From Cylindrotheca closterium (taxonomy: Eukaryota > Bacillariophyta > Bacillariophyceae > Bacillariales > Bacillariaceae), in contig CAKOGP040001708.1 in NCBI GenBank assembly GCA_933822405.4, positions 1 to 21,983 of the forward strand: a stretch of 21,983 nucleotides of DNA. Reading direction: 5' to 3'. How positions within the stretch are numbered: position 1 is the first letter of the stretch; the number at the start of each line of letters is the position of its first letter. Below the pieces are notes generated by a model, which was not told the origin of the DNA, did not search any database, and saw only the letters and a list, made by a program, of their open reading frames with translations. This document shows positions 12,301 through 21,300 of the stretch, in pieces. Made by a program: the position numbers and the translations under genes.

Positions 12301-15300
12301 CTGAAACCAGGAACAGAAGAGGGGTCAACTGGACTGACACCCTTGTTTCGCATCCAGTCAAGTGCACCTTCGATCTCTCTGGCACGTTCGTCACCACTTT
12401 GACCACGCTTCTTATTTGGAAGCATTTGATCAATTCGCTTGAAGTCTCCAGTTGGGTCTTCGCTCTCTTGCTTGCCGTTACGCATCCAGTTCATGACGCC
12501 ATCCAAATCCTTCTTACGTTCTTCAGGAGTGCGGCGAGTCAATGGGATGGTTCCAACTGCACTGAATCCTGGCTCGAATCCATCGATTTCGCTTGGAGTG
12601 AAGCTCTTGTTTCTCATCCAGTCCAAGGCACACTCAATATCACGAATACGGTCTTCAGGCTTCTGTCCCTTCTTCCTAGGAAGCATTTGATCGATTCTCT
12701 TGAATTCTCCGGTAGGATCCATGGAAGAATCCTTTCCGTTGCGCATCCAGCCGGAAATGTTGTCAACGTCATTCATTCGCTCTTCTGGAGTTCGGCGAGT
12801 GACAGGAACAGTTCCAAGCTTGCTGAACTCAGTGAGTGCGTCATCCAATCGGTTCTCAACTCCATTATTGCGAATCCAATCAAGGGCTCCTTCGATTTCG
12901 CGGGCACGATCTTCTTGGCTTTGGTTCTTACGAGCTGGAAGGAACGCGTCGATCTGGCGGAAGAGTTTGGTGGGATCGAGGACGGCATCCTTTGCACCCT
13001 TCGAGCGAAGCCAGGTAAGAACGTCATTCAAGTCTTGCGATCTTTGCTCAGGTGTTCGTTGAGAGATAGATACGATACCAAATGTCTTCATCTCATCCAC
13101 GGCATGCTCATCAGCGGGGGAAACTCCGCTGTTACGCATCCAGTCAAGAGCACTCTCGATGTCTTGAGCGCGTTTCTTCTCACTGTCACTCTTCTTTTTC
13201 TCAGGCAAGAGCATATCAACTCTCTTGAAGTTACCTGTTGGATCATCCGAGGGAAGCTTGCCATTTCGCAACCAGTTGAGAGCTTTCTCGACATCCTCTT
13301 CACGCTCCCCGGGTGATCTTCGAGAAATTGGAACAGAGAGAAGGGTAGCAATAGAAGTAACGCCATCGAGGCTGGCATCTCTTTCCTCATGGTTTCGTAG
13401 CCAATCAAGCGCGCCTTCAACTTCACGGGCACGCTCACCAGAAGATACTCCAACCTTGTCTGGCAACAAAGCATCCAACTTGCGAAATTCTCCAGTTGGA
13501 TCATAGAAATCGTCTTCATTTCCCTTGTTTCGCATCCAGTTGAGGGCATCATGCAGGTCCTTTCCACGTTGCTCAGGCGTGCGACGAGAAACGTGTGCAC
13601 ATTCGGTCTTTTTGAATGTGCTTACAGCCTCTTCATCATCAAGAGATAGTCCAATATCGCGCATCCAATCAAGCGCTCCCTCAATTTCACGAGCTCGTTG
13701 TTCTCTTGTTTGTCCCTTTTTCTTTGGCAAAATCTGATCAACCCTGCGGAATTCGCCTGTAGCGTCGTGCTTTGCGTCATCCTTGCCCTTATTGCGTAAC
13801 CAGTTCAAGGCATCTTGGAGATCTCTGGCACGCTGCTCAGGAGTGCGTCGAGAGAATTGAGGAGCTCCAAACTTCTCTAGAGAAGGCAGCTCTTCCTCTT
13901 CAACTCCACTGACAGAATTTCCTCTGGCCCAGTCTAGAGAGCACTCTAAATCTCTAGCACGCTCTTCAAAGGACTGCTTCTTCTTTTGCGGAAGCATGGA
14001 GTCCAACTTGCGGAACTCTCCAGTTGGATCGAAAGTATCATCATCCTCTCCTTTGTTGCGGAGCCAGTTCATGGCTTCTGAAAGGTCCTTTGATCTCTGC
14101 TCAGGTGTGCGGCGAGAAGTTTGGATGCTTCCAATCTTCTTGAAGGCGCCAAATACATCTTCGTCTGTTGGAGAAACGCCGTTGTTTCGCATCCAGTCAA
14201 GAGAAGCTTCGATCTCTCGAGCACGGTCCTCCTTCGATTGACCTCGTCTCTTAGGTAGCAAAGCATCCACACGCTTGAACTCTCCATGGGGATCATACTT
14301 GTCATCCTTGCCCTTTGAACGCACCCAGTTGAGGGCGTCATCAAGGTTCTTAGATCTCTGTTCTGGTGAGAAACGTGCTACTGGAGCAAATGGTAGCTTT
14401 TCCATTGAAGGCACTTGACTACCAACATAGGGTGTACCTGCTGGACCGCGGCACCAGTCCAAGGCACCTTCGATCATCCTTGCTCGGGCTTCTCCCTTCT
14501 GCCCACGTTTGCGTGGCAACACAGCGTCTAGCTTCCTGAAATCGCCAGTAGGATCAAGCATTTCATCATCCTTGCCCTTATTACGCATCCAGTTCGTGAC
14601 ATCTTGCAAATCCTTAACTCGTTGCTCTGGTGTTCGGCGTGCAAACGAGGCAAGCTCTGCGTTCTTGAAGGGAGCTTGTTCAGTAGGATCAAATAGATCG
14701 ACTCCCTTGCTTCGAGCCCAATCTTGTGCTTGTTCGATTTCACGAGCTCGGTCTTCAGGCTTTTGTCCCTTCTTCTTTGGTAGCAGCTGATCGATCTTAC
14801 GGAATTCTCCTAGCCTGTCATGCTTGTCCTTCTTTCCTTTGTGGACCCAATCAAGTGCGTTCTCGAGATCAGATTTTCTTTGCTCTGGAGATTTAACACA
14901 GATTGGCATATTGGCAATATTCTCAACATCTTCCGTAGTTCCGAGCACAGCTTCCTCGGAGTCAGAGTTTCGCAACCAGTCAAGTGCGCCCTCAATCTCT
15001 CTGGCACGGTCTTCACTTGATTGATCTTTTTTGGCCTTCAAAATCGAATCCAACTTGCGGAAATCTCCAGTAGGATCTGTTTTCTCATCAGCATCTCCCT
15101 TTTGGCGCATCCACATCATGACATCATCCAAGTCCTTTGCGCGTTGCTCTGGAGTACGGCGAGAGACATTGAAGGACTCAAGTTTGTCGAACTCGGGAAT
15201 ATCGGTAGATTCCTCGGGCATGACTTCTGAATTTCTCATCCAATCCATAAAGCCTTCAATCTCTCTTGCGCGATCATCAGATGTCTGCCCGCGCTTCTTG

Positions 15301-18300
15301 GGCAGTAGTTTATCCAACTTGCGGAAGTTTCCGCTTGGATCATACTTGTCCTTCTTTCCTTTCCCCTTGTTTCGAGCCCAGTTCATAACATCTTGTAGTT
15401 CCTTTAGACGATCCTCTGGACTTCGCTTACAGATAGGAACAGCTCCGAACTTGCTGAAATCAACCACCGGTTCAGTGACCTCCTCGGCGGCATCATCTTG
15501 GCTACGGAGCCAGTCGAGAGCACCTTCAATTTCTAGTGCACGATCTTCGGGTGTCTCGCCCTTCTTCTTTGGCAGCATGCTATCCAACTTACGGTACTCC
15601 CCGGCAGGATCGTATTTGTCTTCCTTCTTCTGACCTTTTCCCTTTCCTTTACGCATCCATTGCAAAATCTTTTCGAGATCTTTCGATCTTTGCTTTGGAG
15701 TACGATCGGATGGAACCACAGCCTTCACCTTCTTCGACTTGCTTTTCTTGGATTTCTTTGAAGGTACAGCTTCGTAGTCTTCGAGAAGTCCCTTAGATCT
15801 CATCCAATTGAGAGATTTAACCAGGTCAATTGCCCGATTTTCCATAGACTGGCCTGGCTTCATTGTCACGGACTCATCAAGCTTTGTGAAAACTCCGATG
15901 GGATCAAGATTTTCATCTTTATCTCCACGCAACCAGTTCATCATGACATCAACGTCCTTGTGATCAAATGTCTCTCTTGTTTTCCCAGCAGTGGGCAAAA
16001 GCGACAGCTTTTCGAAAGATGGCGATCCAACTTCGTCAAAGACATCAACACCATTATGATGAAGCCAGTCCAAAGCAGTTTCCATTTCCTTCGCACGGTC
16101 CTCTTGCGATTGGTGGTCCTTCTTCGGCAGAATCATATCAAGCCTCTTGAACGCAGAGTCTTCATCCTCCTGGTCGTAGCCATCGCTTCTGAGCCAACTT
16201 AGAGCATCATCTCTGATCTTGTCCCGATCCTCGCTGCTTCTCAAGATTGATGATTGCTGGCCAAGTTGTTCAAAATCAAATGCATCAACTCCAATCGAAT
16301 CATCGGTGACATCAACACCGTTGCCTCGCAACCAGTTCAGAGCATTCTCCATTTCAGTAGCACGAGCATATTCTGTTTGCCCTTCCTTTCTTGGCAAAAC
16401 CGCATCAATCTTACTGAAGACGGAGGCAGAAGAATCATCCGTCATATCTCTATGGGCTCCACGAAGCCAGCTGAGTGCGTCATCACGCTCATTGTACCGC
16501 GATTCGAGAGAACGGGCAGCCGAATGCTTCTGAGGCTTCGCATCAAACGAATCGAAATCAAATTCTTCGTCGTCAACATCGACACCGTTTCCTCTCAACC
16601 AGTTCAAAGCGTTCTCCATCTCGATTGCACGGGCGTCTTCGGTTTGCCCTTCTCTCTTTGGAAGAATTCCATCGAGCTGCTTAAACTTGGCGATAGAAGC
16701 ATCTTCGGTATCAGCACCAGCATAGCCTCCACGTAGCCAGTTAAGAGCTTCATCGCGGTCCTTGTCTCTGACTTCTCGGGATGCAGGAGCAAAGCTATCA
16801 ACATTGAAGGCATCGAATGAGATGTCTGGGGTGTTCTCATCTCCGAAATCTGCTCCGTTTGTTCTCAGCCAAGCAAGTGCATCATTCATTTCTTCTGACT
16901 TCTTCATTTCCGCAGACTTGAACTGAGTACTTGCAGAGATGCCGAAAGGGTCATCCAGAGCAGATAGCTCATTTGGATCTTTGTCACGAAGCCAATCAAA
17001 TGCACGGTCTCGATCGAATGCGATATCTTCGTTGCTGCGACCATAAACACCGGCAGATAGTTGATCGGTCGTGCTGAAATCTGGCATTGCAGTATCACCA
17101 AAGTCAGCGCCATTGCTTCGCAACCAATCCAAAGCATTGTTCATTTGCATCGCCTTCTTCTCTTCTGCTGACATCGGTTTCAAGCCACCTTCCATGCCAA
17201 ATAAAGACATGTCACCAGTGTCATCATCAGTTGGCGAATCATCTCTCATCCAAGCCATAGCATTGTCCATCTCTCGGGATCTGTTCTCTGCACTTCCAAC
17301 CAGATTTAGAGGTTCAAAAGCTCCGACGGCGCTGAACTCTTGTTCACCATCATTGCTAACAGCGCCATCAGCCTCGGTCGCTCGCAACCAGTCGAGAGCA
17401 TTCGTCATCTCGTTAGCACGTTTTTGTTCGGCTGTCAAAGATCGACCAGACATGGAGCCAATTCCTTCAGTACCATCATCTCCAACCTTATCGTTCTTTG
17501 CGGCTTGAGAACGCAACCAGTCAAGAGCACTAGGAGGGGCTTGAGAATCGTCAGCTCCTCCAACCTTATGGAAAACACCAACAGAACCATATCCACTACC
17601 AAGAGAACCAATTCCGCTACCGACCGACACATCTTCGGCAATGTCGTTGCTGCGGAGCCAGTCCAACGCACTGGCCATTTGATCCGCTCTTTTCTCTTCG
17701 TCACTCTTTGGCATTGCAGAAACGCCTGCGAAGCCTGCAAGATCACCTCGGCCAGTAGATTCAGCATCAACATCGGAGGCGGCCTTCTCTGCTTGTCTCT
17801 GACGGAGCCAGTCCAAAGCACCTCCGAAACCTCCGGCAGCGATCGATTCTGATGCACCACTTCGTGTGAGCACAGTGTCGATCTTCTTGAAGCTAGATAC
17901 TGTTTCGTCATCGACATCAGTCTTTGAACGGAGCCAATCAAGAGCACTACCCATAGTTGTGGGCTTCTCGGAAGCATCTCCAGTCTTTGGCATTAGAGCA
18001 TCAATCTTCTTGAAAGTTGCAACAGAAAGAGCAAGAGACATCTCATCATCAATGTCAAGGTCGGCATCGTTGCTGCGAAGCCAATCAAGTGCACTTGACA
18101 TCTCTTGAGCGCGTTTCTGTTCCTCGGAAGCCGCAGGAGTAAAGGCTGCAAAATCAGACTTGGGTGCGTCAACTGCATCAGCATCGAAAATTTCCAAAGT
18201 ATCGCTGATTTCTTGGATCTTCTCCTTGCGGAACCAAGCCATGTCCGATAGATCGGATGATTCTTTGTTCTTGAAGTCAGCATATTGGTGAACCATGCGA

Positions 18301-21300
18301 ACAAGCTTTTCAATCTTCTCATTGTCAGAACGGATTGAACTGGTTGCTTCAGGTTCGAAACCATTGCCTCGCCACCAAGAGATAGCACCCTCGATGTCCT
18401 TGGCGGTTGCCTTTGCAGTGCGCTCAATTGGGCTGTCCCAGGTCTTGAATAGCTCTCGCAACATCTTGGGTTTGTCCCCGGGCACAGAGTCAAGGTCCAT
18501 AGACTTGCTCTTCTTGCGTAACCAGTTGATATCAGCACTGATCTCCTCACACAACTTCTCGCGTTCGTCTTCAGTCATGTTGGCCTTGGACCACATTTGG
18601 CTGAGGCGATGAGCCTTCCCAAACATCTCGAAGTCCTCTTCAGCTTGAGTGGTATCAATCTTCTTTCCAGATCGCTTCCACCAAGAAACAGATTCGTCAA
18701 GTTCCTTGACGACCTTCTTTTGTTCCTTGCGGGAAAGACACTTGAATGGAGTTTGGTTAGGAGCACCAAAGTCCTCGTGGAATTCTTCAAGCGCGTTGGT
18801 AGCTTCCTTGTGGCGGAGCATAACTGGAACAGTCTCCATACGGTCGGCGACAACATCGTAGTCCTTGCCCTTCTTCTTCCACCAGTTCATGGCGTTGATC
18901 ATCTCCTTGACAGTTTGCTCGGATTCTACTTCGGAAATGATGGTGGCATTTCCTCTGCGCCATTGCAACATAGCATCCTTCAATTTCAAAAGAGAAGCTC
19001 TCTCTCCAGACTTGACCTTCAAACTAGCAACATCAAAGTTTTTGCCATTATCACGGTAGAGGGCGAGAACTTCCTTGATCTCATCCACTGCATCTCTTGA
19101 CTTCTTGTAGGTGAAAGCATCGTCCGGACCCAATGGGATCCACATTTCCAAGGTGCTCTTGACCATTTGAGCCATGAAGATTTGCTCCTTGTCAGCAGTT
19201 TCAAAGTCAAAGTTCTCTCCGTTGGCAACCCACCAATCCATTGCATTCTCAATTCCACGGGCAAGAGCCTCGCCTTCATCAGAGGTGATGGTATCGGATT
19301 CGGCTCCCTTCAGTCTCCAATCAATCATTGCTTCTTGGAGTCGTTGGTACTTAGCTCCTTCTTCTCCGTCGAACTTGTCGAAAATCTCTGGATTGTACTT
19401 GTTGCGGCGAAGAGAGATGAGAGACTCCGCGATCTCCTTGAGTTGATCGGGAGAAGGATCGGCCTTCTTTCCCCAGAGACCCATGAGAGCTTGTGCCTTC
19501 TTGAAGCTGGACCTGTACTTCTTGTTGACCTTCGACAAATCCTCGATCTTGTAACCCTTGTCGAGGTACCAGTCTAGGGCATCATCCATTTCCTTGGCCA
19601 TGTACTTCATATCAGACATGCCAAGGGAATCACGCTTGATTTGTAGAAGAGCATCCTTGACCTTCTTCATCTTTCCAACAGTGGGCTCATCAAGGTCGTC
19701 CAAAGATTTTCCCTTGTACTTTTTCCACAAAGACATAGCTTCTTCAATCTCTTGGTTGCGCTTGTTCCATTCGTCGCCTTCCTTTAGCCCGAACATCGCA
19801 AGCATCTTCTTGGACTTGAGATACATGTCGGTTTCATCGGCGGAAGCGGTGAGAGGGTCGTACTTGATAGCATTGAGTTTCCACCAGCTAAGAGCATCGT
19901 CCAATTCCTCGACTCCATCGTTTTCCTTCAACTTCCAGTCGGCAAAGAGATCCTTCATTCGGTTGATCGCGGCACAGTTGTAGTTGGGATGATTAGTGTC
20001 GAATGCACCACTCAAGACGAGACTGAGAGATCCCTTCAAGTCCTTCGCACGCGATTCAGCGTCCTTGGGGTCTTCTCTGGGATCATAGCTTTCCCAATCA
20101 AGAGATGGAACTCCCTTTGGAGTCCATTGTCCAAATAGATCATTGACCTTCTTGAAGGTTCCTTGGTTGTATTCGAATTCGGCAGCATCCTCAGTATACT
20201 TGGTGGTACTATCTTGCAACCACTTGAGAGAGGATTCAAGTTCCTTGGCTTTCTTTTCTGCAGAAAGCTCCTTGGATTCGACCTTGTAGGCGTCGAAGGC
20301 CTTGTTGACCTTCATTGCCTTCTTGGTGTCAGCGTTGAACTTCTTGTCGCTAGGAGGCCTATAGTCCTCGTTGGAAGACCACCATCCGACAACCTTCTTC
20401 ATGGAGTCCAGATCGTCAAAGTCTTCGGTAGCCTTCTCAACATCATCTTCATTGTAGGTAGACCACCACTTCAAGGTGTCACTGAGTTCCTTTGTGCGGG
20501 GTTCCTCTTCGTCATCATCGTAAGCCAAAGCAGCAATTGGATCGTAAGTTTCTTCTTCCATTGCGGGCTCCGATTCGGACTCGTCGACTTCTTGTTCCTT
20601 GGCGGCCTTCTTAGCAGCTTTCTTGGCGGCCTTCTTCTTGGCCTCAGCTTTCTTCTTGGCCTCAGCTTTCTTCTTGGCGGCAGCCTTCTTCTTGGCCTCA
20701 GCCTTCTTCTTGGCCTCAGCCTTGGATTTGGCCTCAGCCTTGGATTTGGCCTGCTCAGCCTGTTGGTACTCAGCCTTTCGAGCTTCAGCCTTGCTGGCCT
20801 TTTTCTTGCTCTTCTCATTCTCTGTCTCATCTTGACGATGCATTAGAAGGGCCATGAGATCGGGCATATCCTCAGTTTGAAGGGAAGAGTTATTGGAGAA
20901 AAGAGACATATCGTCGGCCTCGTCGGCATCGAATTCAGATTCCCACCAATTTCCAGCATCTCCGAATAGATCGGCTCCAGCTTCTGGCTCTGGCTCTTCT
21001 TCTTCGGCGCCAGCAGCGGCGGGGTTGGTCAACCAGGCCATAGCGTTGGCCATCTCGTTGGCACGGCGAGCTGCTTCGTTAGCGTTGGAAGAGGCCCTGA
21101 CGGGGACTCCATTGGCTCCTGGGTACTTCGCAGTTCCAATAGTTGAAGCATCACTAGATTGTCTGGGTGCAGTGCCACTGCTCACCATGCGACCAATAGA
21201 AGCGAAGAGATTGGGTTCTTCTTCCTCGGGTGCGGCAACCACAACCTTGGACTTCTTCTTCTCTGGGCTCTTTTTCCTCTTGGACTTTCCTGGGGAAGAG

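Larger units (their letters stand above)
6370..15944 (-). repeat. Zone 3: about 37 diverged 86-aa (258-nt) two-helix modules, aa about 1840-5030
   Basis: Modules follow a fixed order: ALDWMRN; loop with D/E and GF.K(L/P)GS(I/V)P; (S/T)(R/K)R(T/S)PEER; DVD.(I/A)MNWLRNGK; DDPTG(D/E)F(K/R)R(I/V)DQ(M/L)LPKKKGQ; EDRAREIEG. The 258-nt spacing is regular, for example the same DWMR codons near 6370 and 6628. Modules are individually diverged. The earliest (near 13500-15800) carry Lys-rich inserts such as NKGKGKKDKYDP and use RKLD; later ones use KRID. Oddities: a module near 8275-8300 has GSEIAIF in place of DPTGDF, and one near 7715-7740 is two residues short before KEERSREIE. All indels noted keep the frame. 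Confidence 0.9.

Noticed and set aside
12126..13316. 396-aa plus-strand ORF over the diverged module zone
   Set aside because: It is antisense to zone 3 modules, and its sequence simply mirrors the repeat (recurrent VSHPV and THPVHD from the reverse of MNWMR.GK). There is no independent evidence of coding.
18130..20490. TPR, PPR or Sel1 solenoid assignment for the diverged repeats
   Set aside because: Spacing varies from 25 to 32 and the consensus positions of those families are not met; the conserved feature is a Trp near the helix end.
20598..20815. TolA or histone H1 homology for the Lys/Ala tract
   Set aside because: The likeness is compositional only; low-complexity K/A/E helices arise repeatedly and support no orthology.
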